Positions 1-8,334 of a stretch of DNA of 58,937 bases are shown in pieces. The stretch is from Moraxella sp. (GTDB lineage Bacteria > Pseudomonadota > Gammaproteobacteria > Pseudomonadales > Moraxellaceae). The position numbers and the translations under genes were made by a program. How positions within the stretch are numbered: position 1 is the stretch's first letter; the number at the start of each line of letters is the position of its first letter. Under the pieces are notes generated by a model that saw only the letters and a program-made list of their open reading frames with translations, had not been told where the DNA came from and searched no databases. The stretch spans positions 1 to 58,937 of the forward strand of contig JAUNEE010000003.1 of assembly GCA_030525705.1 (NCBI GenBank). The letters run 5' to 3'.

Positions 1-626
1 GGCTTACTCACCCCATTATGCCATTTATCACAGAAGAAATATGGACAAAAATCGCTCCCCTAATTGGCAAAGGGGATAAATCGGGTGATGAAACCATAAT
101 GCTTGCCGATTATCCAGTTGCAAACCCTGAACGAATTAACGAAACTGCTGAAAATGATATGAATTGGCTACAAGGTTTAATTGGGGCGGTGCGAAATATT
201 CGTGGTGAGATGAATTTGGGTAATGCCAAATTATTACCTGTCTTATTGCAAAACATCAATGAGGGCGAAAAAACACAAATTCAAAGAATTGAACCCTTAT
301 TTAAAGCCCTTGCCAAAGTAGAAAGCCTAACATTTTTAGCAAATGATGAAAAAGCCCCATTATCATCATCTAGCGTCATTGGGCAAGCGGTCGTTTATGT
401 GCCGATGAAAGGCTTGATTGACCCTGCGGTGGAACTTGCAAGATTAAATAAAGAGCTGGAAAAACTGCAAAAGCAATATGACCAAATTGCAAATAAACTT
501 GCCAATGAAAGTTTTGTTGCCAAAGCCCCACCTGCGGTTGTTTCGGCTGAACGAGAGAAGTTAAGTGAGCTTGAAGGGCAGATTGGGAAGGTGAAGGAGA
601 GTATGGGGGAGATTCAATCGTTATAA
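1..626 (+). CDS. valS: Valine-tRNA ligase, C-terminal part (5' end outside window)
   Basis: This is the tail of the class I synthetase that charges tRNA-Val in the cytoplasm. The reading frame is already open at base 3, and the visible part begins LTHPIMPFITEEIW, the conserved start of the anticodon-binding helical region. The last 70 or so residues are charged and heptad-like (VELARLNKELEKLQKQYDQI), matching the C-terminal coiled-coil arm of ValRS that contacts the tRNA. The HIGH and KMSKS catalytic motifs lie upstream of the window. The stop is TAA at 624-626. Only the upstream truncation by the window edge is unusual. Confidence 0.95.
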   Translation, partial: LTHPIMPFITEEIWTKIAPLIGKGDKSGDETIMLADYPVANPERINETAENDMNWLQGLIGAVRNIRGEMNLGNAKLLPVLLQNINEGEKTQIQRIEPLFKALAKVESLTFLANDEKAPLSSSSVIGQAVVYVPMKGLIDPAVELARLNKELEKLQKQYDQIANKLANESFVAKAPPAVVSAEREKLSELEGQIGKVKESMGEIQSL

Positions 627-648
627 ATTAAGTCTTTCCAATATTATT

Positions 649-682
649 GGGTCTATCTTATTTTATTGAATAAGGTAGACCT
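649..682 (+). terminator. Hairpin after valS
   Basis: Positions 651-662 and 669-680 form a 12-bp stem with one G-U pair and a 6-nt loop. There is no strong U-tract after it. It may be a weak or processed 3' end for valS, or a structured leader for the next gene. Confidence 0.4.
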
Positions 683-722
683 TGATTGGGTTTATCTATT
701 AAATAATTCAGGATAATTTTTT

Positions 723-1667
723 ATGTTTGATGCCAAAGGTTTGATGATTGATTTATTTCACAAAAGACAACAAAAAATGCGTGGAGAAATTCCCGATGTT
801 TATCAGTATGAAAAATTTCCAGAGCCACTAAAAGTTCAAATGGTTCATATTTGGAGAGAAAATTTAGGAGAGGATTATAAGTCAGGTGCTTGGAATCTTG
901 CTTCCGAGAATAGAGAATATTACAAGTTTATTTACAAGACTTTACTAAAAGAATTTGCAGTATTTAAATTGGGAGAGGAAAGTTATTATGACAATCCTAA
1001 TGATTCTTTATTTATCACCATATCTAATTATTTTTTGCAGGAAAAAGATGTAGAAAAAAGTTTAAGTGTGGTTGAACTTATTGCAAAAGTAACTGAAATT
1101 TTTTATAAAAAACAATATCAAGACCCCGAGCCATTTGTTAATGAATTGAATGAAAGATTTAAAGAACACGGCTTTGGTTATCAATATGAGAATAATCAAA
1201 TTATAAGAGTTGATTCACAATTTATCCATAGTGAGGCTGTAAAACCAACTTTAATTGTTCTTAGTCAGCCTATATATAAGGGTGCTCAAGAAGAATTTTT
1301 GAGAGCACACGAGCATTACCGACACCAACGATATCAAGAGGCGATGGTTGATTGCTTAAAGGCATATGAAAGCACCCTTAAAATTATTATGAAAAAACAT
1401 AAATGGGAATATAATGAAAACGATACCGCAGATGCTTTAACAGGAAAAATACTTCAAAAAGGTTTGGTTCCTGATTATTGGTTGCAGTATTTTAAATCAT
1501 TGAAAAACACTTTAACAGCAGGGGTTCCAACAGTTAGAAACAAAGAGGCGGGACACGGACAGGCTGACGAGCTTAAAAATATACCCGATTATTTAGTTTC
1601 CTATGTATTACATATGACCGCTTCTGTAATATTATTTTTAGTCAAAGCAGAAGAATCTTTATCTTAA
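723..1667 (+). CDS. HEPN/abortive-infection-like protein (STM4504/CBY_0614 type)
   Basis: The 314-residue soluble protein resembles, from memory, the STM4504/CBY_0614 family: an AbiJ-type N-terminal domain followed by an alpha-helical C-terminal domain. Near the C-terminus the motif RNKEAGH (residues 272-278) fits the R-x4-6-H active-site pattern of HEPN ribonucleases, set between helices around 195-225 and 285-310. Such proteins are known or suspected to act in phage defence or as toxins by cutting RNA; that function here is inferred. The start ATG at 723 follows an AGGA box. The gene is clearly richer in A+T than valS and the genes beyond it, which suggests horizontal gain. A small, apparently frameshifted gene follows after 24 bp. 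No signal peptide or membrane segment is seen. The family call is reasonably firm; the activity is not. Confidence 0.7.
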   Translation: MFDAKGLMIDLFHKRQQKMRGEIPDVYQYEKFPEPLKVQMVHIWRENLGEDYKSGAWNLASENREYYKFIYKTLLKEFAVFKLGEESYYDNPNDSLFITISNYFLQEKDVEKSLSVVELIAKVTEIFYKKQYQDPEPFVNELNERFKEHGFGYQYENNQIIRVDSQFIHSEAVKPTLIVLSQPIYKGAQEEFLRAHEHYRHQRYQEAMVDCLKAYESTLKIIMKKHKWEYNENDTADALTGKILQKGLVPDYWLQYFKSLKNTLTAGVPTVRNKEAGHGQADELKNIPDYLVSYVLHMTASVILFLVKAEESLS

Positions 1668-1691
1668 TTAATTGCAAAAAAGGAACGAAAA

Positions 1692-1921
1692 ATGATAACT
1701 CAATCGCTACATTTTGAAATCACAGGACAAGACGCACAACGTTTTTTGTCCGTTTGCCAAGAGCGAAATATTGAACCTGTGGTGGCTTTTGAAAGTTTTT
1801 TAAAAGACTTTACCAAAAGCTATCAAAACAAAGCCGATGATGAATTGCGTGCCAAAAATTGGCTTATGCAGGGACATTGTCGCATTTGGCAAATCCCAAA
1901 CTTATGGCATTAGAAAAGTAA
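1692..1921 (+). pseudogene. Small antitoxin-like protein, apparently frameshifted
   Basis: An ORF starts at ATG 1692 after an AAGGAACG ribosome site and encodes about 55 acidic, helical residues before ending at 1913 with a Trp/His-rich tail (CRIWQIPNLWH) that looks out of frame. Adding one base at the GG of 1861-1862 switches to a frame reading AYAGTLSHLANPKLMALEK and ending at TAA 1919-1921, a far more protein-like C-terminus. I therefore read it as a one-base deletion in a gene of about 76 codons. Its size, acidity and position 24 bp behind a HEPN gene suggest an antitoxin or partner, but I do not recognise the family. The alternative is a genuine 73-residue protein. Confidence 0.45.
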
Positions 1922-1955
1922 GTGGTAGAAATAACAATTAAGGAAAAATAACAAC

Positions 1956-2858
1956 TTAGCCAAACATTCGCCCAGCCACCCCAAACACCCCACTATGCCC
2001 CTTTACAATCACCCCCACATCAGGGGCATAGCCACCGCCCATTACCACCGTCATTGGGATTTGGCGGTGGTGGGCAGTTTGTACCACATAGCGTTCTCGC
2101 TCATACAGCCCATTCATCGTTAAGTTTATCCTACCCAATCTATCATCAGCAAGCACATCCACCCCTGCGATATAAAAGATAAAATCAGGCTTAAACTCAT
2201 CAAGCACTTTGGGTAAATGGTATTTTAATAGCGATAAATACTCATCATCGCCCACATCGTCCGCCAAACCAATGTCCAAATCCGATTTTGGTTTATGATA
2301 AGGATAATTTTTCTCGCCGTGCATACTCATCACAAAGACGGACGGATTATCCGCCATAAGGGAGGCATTGCCATTGCCTTGATGCACATCTAGGTCAAGG
2401 ATTAGGATTTTCTTTACCAAGCCTTCATTTAGCAAAACATTGCTTGCCACACAGACATCATTTAACACACAAAAGCCCTCGCCACTACCTGCAAAGGCGT
2501 GGTGCGTGCCGCCAGAAGTGGATAAGCTAATACCGTCTGTTAGGGCGTATTTGGCACAGTCTATCGTTGCTCCCACGACATAGCGTTCACGGTCTATCAA
2601 ATCTTGACTCATTGGCAGTCCGATTTTACGGCAATCTTTGGCAGGTAGGGTCAGCTCATCTAGCATTTGCCAATACTCCACCGTGTGCGTGGTTAAAATC
2701 TCATCCACACTTGCCATTCTTGGGACAAAAAATTGAGACGGCTTGATAATACCGTCTGTAAGAAGCTTTTGTGGCAGTCGTTCGTATTTTGCCATTGGAA
2801 AACGGTGCCCCTCTGGCAAAGGTAAGGCAAACTCTGGGCAATGGGCGATTTTAAACAT
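1956..2858 (-). CDS. Histone deacetylase-like amidohydrolase
   Basis: This 300-residue protein belongs to the zinc-dependent arginase/deacetylase superfamily that includes eukaryotic HDACs, AcuC and acetylpolyamine amidohydrolases. The paired catalytic histidines are in GGTHHAFAGSGEGFC (H119, H120). The metal site is LDLDVHQGNGN (D157, H159) plus the aspartate before RLG (D239). The glycine-rich stretch MGGGY near residue 274 closes the active-site tunnel. It has no signal peptide, so it should be cytoplasmic. The natural substrate in bacteria of this subfamily is usually unknown; acetylated lysine, polyamine or another amide is possible. It is transcribed divergently from mrcB and converges on the accessory pocket behind valS. 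Confidence 0.88.
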   Translation of the reverse strand: MFKIAHCPEFALPLPEGHRFPMAKYERLPQKLLTDGIIKPSQFFVPRMASVDEILTTHTVEYWQMLDELTLPAKDCRKIGLPMSQDLIDRERYVVGATIDCAKYALTDGISLSTSGGTHHAFAGSGEGFCVLNDVCVASNVLLNEGLVKKILILDLDVHQGNGNASLMADNPSVFVMSMHGEKNYPYHKPKSDLDIGLADDVGDDEYLSLLKYHLPKVLDEFKPDFIFYIAGVDVLADDRLGRINLTMNGLYERERYVVQTAHHRQIPMTVVMGGGYAPDVGVIVKGHSGVFGVAGRMFG

Positions 2859-2985
2859 AAAACACAGACTTAAAAATTTCGCTGATTATACACCATCTGC
2901 CCTAAAATTTATCAACACCGAAGCAGTGATGAGCTGATTTACCCACACCCGCAATATTTTTCAAAAAATTTTCACATACTTTGCC

Positions 2986-3013
2986 TTGAAAATTCATAAA
3001 TTTTGCGTATGAT
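2986..3013 (+). promoter_or_regulatory. Predicted sigma70 promoter for mrcB
   Basis: TTGAAA at 2986-2991 and TATGAT at 3008-3013 are separated by 16 bp, and a TG lies near the -10 box. It sits 32 bp upstream of the TTG start of mrcB in the intergenic region shared with the divergent deacetylase gene. This is pattern-based only. Confidence 0.35.
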
Positions 3014-3044
3014 GAAATCATTGAGATGACAAAAAGGTGACCAC

Positions 3045-5459
3045 TTGACCACTTCGACACAGCACACGCCTCGCCCATCATCACAGCGTGGCGGCATTTT
3101 AAGCTTGCTTTTTTTGGTTTTGCTCGTTGCAGGGCTGGCGGTTTTTGCGGTCTATGCTTATGGCTTGAGTCGCACCATCACCGAAAAATTCGAAAATCGG
3201 CGATGGGACATTCCCGCACGGGTTTATTCTCGTCCTTTGATTTTAAAAGAAGATACCACTTTAAATAAAAACGACCTAGATACATGGCTAAAACTGTTAC
3301 ACTATAGCAAAAATGACAGCCAAAACAGCGGTACTTACACGGTCAATGGCAACACCTACACCATTGCCACCCGTGGCTTTGATTATGGTGATGAAGACAG
3401 CGATGAGGCTCAAATCATCGAAATTCGGTTCAGCAACGGACGCATCACCAACCTAAAAAGCAGCACCCCCACTTCGAAAGGCTTCGTCCGCCTTGAACCT
3501 GTGAACATCGGCAGTATCTATCCTGACAGCAACGAAGACCGCCTACTCATCAAATTAAAAGACACACCGCAGCCACTCATTGATGCACTCATCGCCACCG
3601 AAGACCGTGGTTTTTATGAACATCACGGCATTTCTGTGCGTGGGACGACCCGTGCGATTTTAAATAATTTTAAAGGCGGCGGGCTGCAAGGCGGCTCAAC
3701 GCTCACCCAACAACTCATAAAAAACTTCTACCTAAACTCAGAACGCAGCCTAAAAAGAAAAGCCAATGAAGCCATCATGGCACTGCTTCTAGAACAGCGG
3801 TACAGCAAAGATGACATCCTGCAAGCCTACCTAAATGAAATCAACCTTGGGCAAAACGGCAATCAAAGCATCAACGGTTTTGGCATCGCCTCGCAGTTTT
3901 ATTTTAACAAACCCTTGGCAGAGCTTCGGCTTGACCAGCACGCCTTACTGGTTGGTATTGCCAAAGGCTCAAGCTTTTATAACCCCAGAAAGCACCCTGA
4001 GCGCGCCTTAGCACGGCGAAATGTGGTGCTAAAAAATATGCTAGACACGGGCAAAATTAGCCAAGAGGCTTACAACACCGCCATCGCTGCGGATTTAGAT
4101 GTAGTAGAGACGCCCGCCATCGCAAAAAGCCGTTTCCCTGACTTTTTGGATTACACTCGCCGTGAACTTGGGCAACGCTACAAAAGCGAAGACCTAAAAA
4201 CCGCAGGACTGCGTGTTATCACCACGCTTGACCCCCTTTCACAGCTGGCAGCCGACCAAGCATTTAAACAAGAACTTGCCAAATTGCAACGCCGAAACAA
4301 AGCCAGTCGTGAACTCCAAGGTGCATTGGTCTCTGCCGACCCACGCACAGGCGAGGTGGTGGCACTGGTGGGCAGTGGTAGCGACTTTACAGGCTTTAAC
4401 CGTGCGATAGACGCCAAACGTCAAGTCGGCTCACTCTTAAAACCTGTCATCTACCTAATGGCGCTCCAAAGCGGTGAATTTAACCTCGCCTCAGGGGTGG
4501 ACGACAGTGAAAAAACCTATAAAAATTGGACACCAAAAAACTATGATGGCACCAGTCACGGCACGGTCGCACTGACCACCGCCCTTGCCAACTCCTATAA
4601 CCAAGCCGCCGTAAATACAGGTATGGTCTTTGGCACATCGCATTTTACAGGCTACCTAAAACAGCTTGGCATTCACGCAGACATTCCTAACTATCCTGCC
4701 ACCATGCTTGGGGCGGTGGATTTATCCCCCATGCAAATGCTTGGTATGTACCAGATTTTCGCCAGCGGGGGCGTGGAGCGTCCTTTGCACAGCATTGAAA
4801 GCGTCATTGATGAAAAAGGACGCCTACTCCAAAAAAGCCGTATCCATGAAAAACCCCGTGTGCCAGAAGATGCTGCTTATTTGTTAAACTTCGCCTTGCA
4901 ATCCGTCATCAAAGACGGTACTGCCAAATCCGCCCAAAGCCTTGGGGCAAGCCTTGGCTTGGCAGGCAAAACAGGCACAACCAATGACGCACGTGACGCA
5001 TGGTTCGCAGGATACAGCGGCAACTACGTTTCTGTGGTCTGGGTGGGGCGTGATGATAACAAACCCATCGGTCTGACGGGCGGCTCAGGGGCATTGCCCA
5101 TTTGGACAGCATACATGAAACGCCTGAAGCTCACCCCTGTAAAACTACCCACCCCAAAAGGCATTGAGTGGGGCTATCTTGAGCTTGGCACAGGGCGTGC
5201 CACCACCGAGGACTGCGTAGGGGCGGCTCATATGCCTTATAAGCCAGACAGCATTAAAGATGAGCCAAGCCTATGCCAGCTTGAGGCGATTGAAACTGCC
5301 CGTCAAGCGGCACTACTGGCACAATACGGCGAAAATGCCGCAAGCCTAGAGCCCGAAGAAGACACGTCAGACACCCCAAGCGAACCAACCGCCGAAACAC
5401 CAGAAACCGAGTCTGAAACCAAAGAAAATCCACCCTTGGAGCAAGAACACTCTGAATAA
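3045..5459 (+). CDS. mrcB: Bifunctional penicillin-binding protein 1b
   Basis: This class A PBP polymerises lipid II and cross-links peptidoglycan at the periplasmic face of the inner membrane. Residues 17-40 are the single membrane anchor. A UB2H-like region follows at about 60-155. The GT51 glycosyltransferase domain has the catalytic glutamate in EDRGFY (E186) and the GGSTLTQQL motif near 216-224. The transpeptidase carries SLLK (463-466, nucleophile S463), SYN (517-519) and KTGT (642-645). The last 50 residues are a low-complexity Glu/Thr/Pro tail. The start is TTG at 3045, five bases after a GGTGA box, giving 804 residues; no ATG fits as well. A strong terminator follows directly. Confidence 0.95.
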   Translation: MTTSTQHTPRPSSQRGGILSLLFLVLLVAGLAVFAVYAYGLSRTITEKFENRRWDIPARVYSRPLILKEDTTLNKNDLDTWLKLLHYSKNDSQNSGTYTVNGNTYTIATRGFDYGDEDSDEAQIIEIRFSNGRITNLKSSTPTSKGFVRLEPVNIGSIYPDSNEDRLLIKLKDTPQPLIDALIATEDRGFYEHHGISVRGTTRAILNNFKGGGLQGGSTLTQQLIKNFYLNSERSLKRKANEAIMALLLEQRYSKDDILQAYLNEINLGQNGNQSINGFGIASQFYFNKPLAELRLDQHALLVGIAKGSSFYNPRKHPERALARRNVVLKNMLDTGKISQEAYNTAIAADLDVVETPAIAKSRFPDFLDYTRRELGQRYKSEDLKTAGLRVITTLDPLSQLAADQAFKQELAKLQRRNKASRELQGALVSADPRTGEVVALVGSGSDFTGFNRAIDAKRQVGSLLKPVIYLMALQSGEFNLASGVDDSEKTYKNWTPKNYDGTSHGTVALTTALANSYNQAAVNTGMVFGTSHFTGYLKQLGIHADIPNYPATMLGAVDLSPMQMLGMYQIFASGGVERPLHSIESVIDEKGRLLQKSRIHEKPRVPEDAAYLLNFALQSVIKDGTAKSAQSLGASLGLAGKTGTTNDARDAWFAGYSGNYVSVVWVGRDDNKPIGLTGGSGALPIWTAYMKRLKLTPVKLPTPKGIEWGYLELGTGRATTEDCVGAAHMPYKPDSIKDEPSLCQLEAIETARQAALLAQYGENAASLEPEEDTSDTPSEPTAETPETESETKENPPLEQEHSE

Positions 5460-5465
5460 TCCACC

Positions 5466-5495
5466 AAAAAAGCGGGCGACATCGTCCGCTTTTTT
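5466..5495 (+). terminator. Rho-independent terminator of mrcB
   Basis: A perfect 10-bp stem (5466-5475 with 5486-5495) carries A-rich and T-rich flanks. It starts 6 bp after the mrcB stop codon. Confidence 0.9.
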
Positions 5496-5807
5496 GTTTC
5501 TAATGAGCAACTCTTTGTCATCGACTTTTTTAGATAATTCACTAGATTTCCCGCAAAACTAGGTTTTTTTGTTCGCCCTTAAGCTATGCCTTCGGGTGGC
5601 AAAAAACAGTGGCGGTTCGACAAGCTCACTTTGAGCGGTTTTCCTTAACTGTGGGGTTTTACAGGACGTCTACTAAAAACGCTCGCCGCTTTTTGTTTAT
5701 CTTTTTTTTATAAAAAAATCATCACTTTTATACTGTATTTTTTTGTAATTTAATGTTAAGCTAATCACCCATTATACGCAACAATTTCTAGCCTTTAGTG
5801 GGGTCTT
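5496..5807. other. Noncoding gap between mrcB and prmA
   Basis: No gene is visible in these 312 bp. The segment 5575-5605 contains an imperfect hairpin (CGCC...GGGTGGC). Positions 5616-5642 carry a REP-like sequence related to one at 10327-10353. The last 100 bp are very AT-rich and probably hold the prmA promoter, but no single -35/-10 pair stands out. Confidence 0.5.
5616..5642 (+). repeat. REP-like 27-bp sequence, copy 1
   Basis: The segment beginning TTCGACAAGCTCA and ending TGAGCGGTTTT matches the one at 10327-10353 at 21 of 27 positions. It contains the small hairpin GCTCA-CTT-TGAGC. Both copies lie in noncoding DNA between genes. Confidence 0.5.
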
Positions 5808-6734
5808 ATGTCTTGGCAACAGCTACATTTCATCTGCGACAAATCAAACACCGAATACGCCGAGGCATTACTGCTCGAAGAAGGTGCCATCTCCATCTTA
5901 CTCGAAGACGCAGGCGATGAGCCGCTTTTTGAGCCACTTCCAGGAGAATCTCCTTTATGGTCAAATGTGGTTGTGACCGCATTTTTTGATACGCACACCA
6001 CGGGGGATTTCGCCAATACGGACTTTGAGCGTCTTGCCAGTGACATCGCCACCCAAGTCGGTGCGACCCGCTTTTGGCTAAACCGCCTAGACGACAAAGA
6101 TTGGACACGTGAATGGATGAGTCATTATACGCCCATCTGCGTCACGGATAATCTATGGATTGTCCCTGAGTGGCTAAGCCCACCGGATCCCACCGCCACC
6201 AACATCTTAATCGACCCTGGACTTGCCTTCGGTACAGGCTATCATGCCACCACACGCCTATGCTTAGCGTGGCTTGCCGAGCAGGATTTAAAAGACAAAG
6301 TGGTGCTAGACTACGGCTGCGGCTCGGGGATTTTAGGCGTGGCGGCGCTACTTTTGGGAGCAAAATCGGTGCTGGCGGTGGACATCGACCCACAAGCGGT
6401 GCTTGCTACCCGCCAAAATGCCGAGCGTAACGGCGTGGGCGAAAAACTCCAAGCGTTCTTGCCAGATGAATTTTCTGCCTACGAAAAGAATGAACAGCCG
6501 ACCATCGACTGCATCACCGCCAATATCCTAGCGAAACCGCTTATCGGATTTGCACCACGTTTTAGCGAAATTTTAGCCCCAAAAGCTACAATCGTTTTGG
6601 CAGGCTTGATAAAATCACAAGTTGACGACGTGCTGTCAGCTTATACCCCATATTTTACTATGGATACACCCGTCAATTTCGATAATGCCGAAGACGCCCA
6701 TTGGTATCGCTTGTCTGGCACACGCCAACGCTAA
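5808..6734 (+). CDS. prmA: Ribosomal protein L11 methyltransferase
   Basis: PrmA trimethylates lysines and the N-terminus of ribosomal protein L11 using S-adenosylmethionine. The N-terminal substrate-binding domain comes first. The family signature FGTGYHATTRLCL then leads into the SAM-binding loop VLDYGCGSGILGV and the acidic VDIDP strand end. The NILAKPL motif (substrate side of the active site) follows. At 308 residues it is slightly longer than E. coli PrmA. The ATG at 5808 follows a GTGGGG box. It is the first gene of a plus-strand run with the DUF3426 gene and fis; its target L11 (rplK) is encoded at 32991-33422 in this window. Confidence 0.95.
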   Translation: MSWQQLHFICDKSNTEYAEALLLEEGAISILLEDAGDEPLFEPLPGESPLWSNVVVTAFFDTHTTGDFANTDFERLASDIATQVGATRFWLNRLDDKDWTREWMSHYTPICVTDNLWIVPEWLSPPDPTATNILIDPGLAFGTGYHATTRLCLAWLAEQDLKDKVVLDYGCGSGILGVAALLLGAKSVLAVDIDPQAVLATRQNAERNGVGEKLQAFLPDEFSAYEKNEQPTIDCITANILAKPLIGFAPRFSEILAPKATIVLAGLIKSQVDDVLSAYTPYFTMDTPVNFDNAEDAHWYRLSGTRQR

Positions 6735-6754
6735 AACAAGGACACAAAAACAAC

Positions 6755-7912
6755 ATGAGCAGCCGCTATAAAACACAATGTCCCCGCTGTCATACCATTT
6801 ACCCCATGCCAGAATCCAAGCTTGGGGAAGAAAAAGCACGGGCAAACTGTGGCAAATGCCATCATACTTTTTTTCTAAATCTGCACATTGTCGACTCAAA
6901 TGTCACCACTGTTGACCAAATCCATGCAGAAAAAAATGCGCCAGTCGCTGCACCAGTTGCACCAGTCGCACCCAGCCAAAAAGCTGCTGCACCCGCCTCA
7001 CAAATGATTGCCGATGGCGATGACGACATCAGCTTGCCACGTGTTCCCACCCGCCAAAAGAAAGCCAAAGCCCCGCCTGCCGAAGGCATGATTTTCGATG
7101 GCATGGACGGTGGTGATGAGGAAGAAATCAGCTTCGATGGTGATGGACTGGACGATTTCTTAAACCAAGACTTTGATAAAATCGACAACCTTCCCCCTGT
7201 CGCCCAAAAAGTCGGGGAAGACATGGGCGAGGACGAGGCGTGGCTTGATGAGCTATTGAAAAATGATGATAGCCCTGCCATTGCAGTCTCTTCTGTCACC
7301 CAACGTCCAAAGGACGACCTATCTGACATCATCGGCGAGGACATTAACAGCCTAATTCCTGAAGCACCCCTCCAAGATTCCCCCGAAGCCATCTTGGAAA
7401 AAGTTAATGCACGCATCACTGCTCACGCACCCACCCAAGAGCAAATCCTCACCAAGCGTGGCATTGGCTCAACTTTGCCTTGGATATTTGGCTCGATTCT
7501 GATGCTCGTGCTTTTGGGCGTACAATACGTCTTATTTAACCAGCACAGCATCGCAAAAAATCCTGAGCAAGCCGATCTTGTGCGGACGCTTTGCCCGTTT
7601 TGTGACATCGTCGCAGCCGACTCCACTGCTTTTAGTACAAGCTATGAGCTATCCCCTGGTGCGGCAGACTTTAGTACCAATATGGTTGCTGTTTTAAAAA
7701 ACACCTCAAGTGACGACCAACTCTACCCGAACCTAAAAATCCGTGTGATGAGCGAGGCGGGTCTTATCGGTGATTTGGCACTTTCCCCCGAGGAATATCT
7801 GCCATTCCCACAGACCATCATCACCCCGAACCAAGCGGACGGCAGATTCATGCTGACGCTGGACGCCCCCATGGAAGACATTAAGACCATTAGCATTGAG
7901 CCATTTTACTGA
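6755..7912 (+). CDS. Zinc-ribbon and DUF3426 domain membrane protein
   Basis: The 385-residue protein starts with an MJ0042-type zinc ribbon: CPRCH near residues 8-12 and CGKCH about 24 residues later. A long acidic low-complexity linker (Asp/Glu/Pro, about 60-230) follows. One membrane helix (about 247-268, ending in LGVQYVLFNQ) separates this from a C-terminal DUF3426 domain, predicted to be periplasmic. I chose ATG 6755 because it begins MSSRYKTQCPRCH and follows AAGGAC; an upstream in-frame start would overlap prmA. Its stop overlaps the fis start (TGATG), so the two are probably translationally coupled. The function of the family is unknown. Confidence 0.85.
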   Translation: MSSRYKTQCPRCHTIYPMPESKLGEEKARANCGKCHHTFFLNLHIVDSNVTTVDQIHAEKNAPVAAPVAPVAPSQKAAAPASQMIADGDDDISLPRVPTRQKKAKAPPAEGMIFDGMDGGDEEEISFDGDGLDDFLNQDFDKIDNLPPVAQKVGEDMGEDEAWLDELLKNDDSPAIAVSSVTQRPKDDLSDIIGEDINSLIPEAPLQDSPEAILEKVNARITAHAPTQEQILTKRGIGSTLPWIFGSILMLVLLGVQYVLFNQHSIAKNPEQADLVRTLCPFCDIVAADSTAFSTSYELSPGAADFSTNMVAVLKNTSSDDQLYPNLKIRVMSEAGLIGDLALSPEEYLPFPQTIITPNQADGRFMLTLDAPMEDIKTISIEPFY

Positions 7913-8166
7913 TGAATACGAACACCCCCACCCCGAACGACGTGCCACTGCACGCCCATGTTAAAGTCGCTGTTGAACGCTACCTAAGCCATTTAGGTAG
8001 TGAAGAGCCGAGCGATATGTACGCTTTGTTTTTACCTGAACTTGAGCGTCCACTCTTAGAGGCCACCCTACGCTACACCCGTGGCAACCAGTCTCGCTGT
8101 GCGGCCATCTTAGGATTAAACCGTGGTACATTACGTAGCAAAATGAAAAACTACGGACTGCTTTAA
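7912..8166 (+). CDS. fis: Fis-family nucleoid/DNA-binding protein
   Basis: This 84-residue protein has the Fis layout: a helical dimerisation half followed by a C-terminal helix-turn-helix (LLEATLRYTRGNQSRCAAIL and LNRGTLRSKMKNYG). Fis proteins bend DNA and, in enterics, activate rRNA promoters and aid site-specific recombination; the same role here is inferred. It is shorter at the N-terminus than the 98-residue E. coli protein. The ATG overlaps the previous stop by one base. A long terminator follows, so it ends the prmA transcript. Confidence 0.9.
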   Translation: MNTNTPTPNDVPLHAHVKVAVERYLSHLGSEEPSDMYALFLPELERPLLEATLRYTRGNQSRCAAILGLNRGTLRSKMKNYGLL

Positions 8167-8171
8167 TCCAC

Positions 8172-8209
8172 GCCCATAAAAAGCCGCCTGTTTGGCGGTT
8201 TTTATGGGC
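8172..8209 (+). terminator. Terminator after fis
   Basis: Arms 8172-8188 and 8194-8209 pair over about 16 bp with a single bulged G and a short TGTTT loop; the A/T-rich middle supplies a U-tract in the right arm. Confidence 0.85.
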
Positions 8210-8239
8210 AATCAAACCCACTAAAACACCGCCAATGTC

Positions 8240-8268
8240 ATGACAATTCCCCACAAAAACGCTATAAT
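8240..8268 (+). promoter_or_regulatory. Predicted sigma70 promoter for purH
   Basis: ATGACA (8240-8245) and a perfect TATAAT (8263-8268) are 17 bp apart, 66 bp upstream of the purH ATG and after the fis terminator. I saw no clear PurR operator. Confidence 0.6.
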
Positions 8269-8334
8269 AGGCTTTTCGTTGATGAGCTTTCATCATTTTT
8301 GCCCGCTTGGGGCGTTTCTTTTTTAGGGGTTGTT

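Noticed and set aside
6862..7419. 185-codon open frame antisense to the DUF3426 gene
   Set aside because: Ser/Pro-rich shadow of the acidic linker on the other strand; no ribosome site or known motif.
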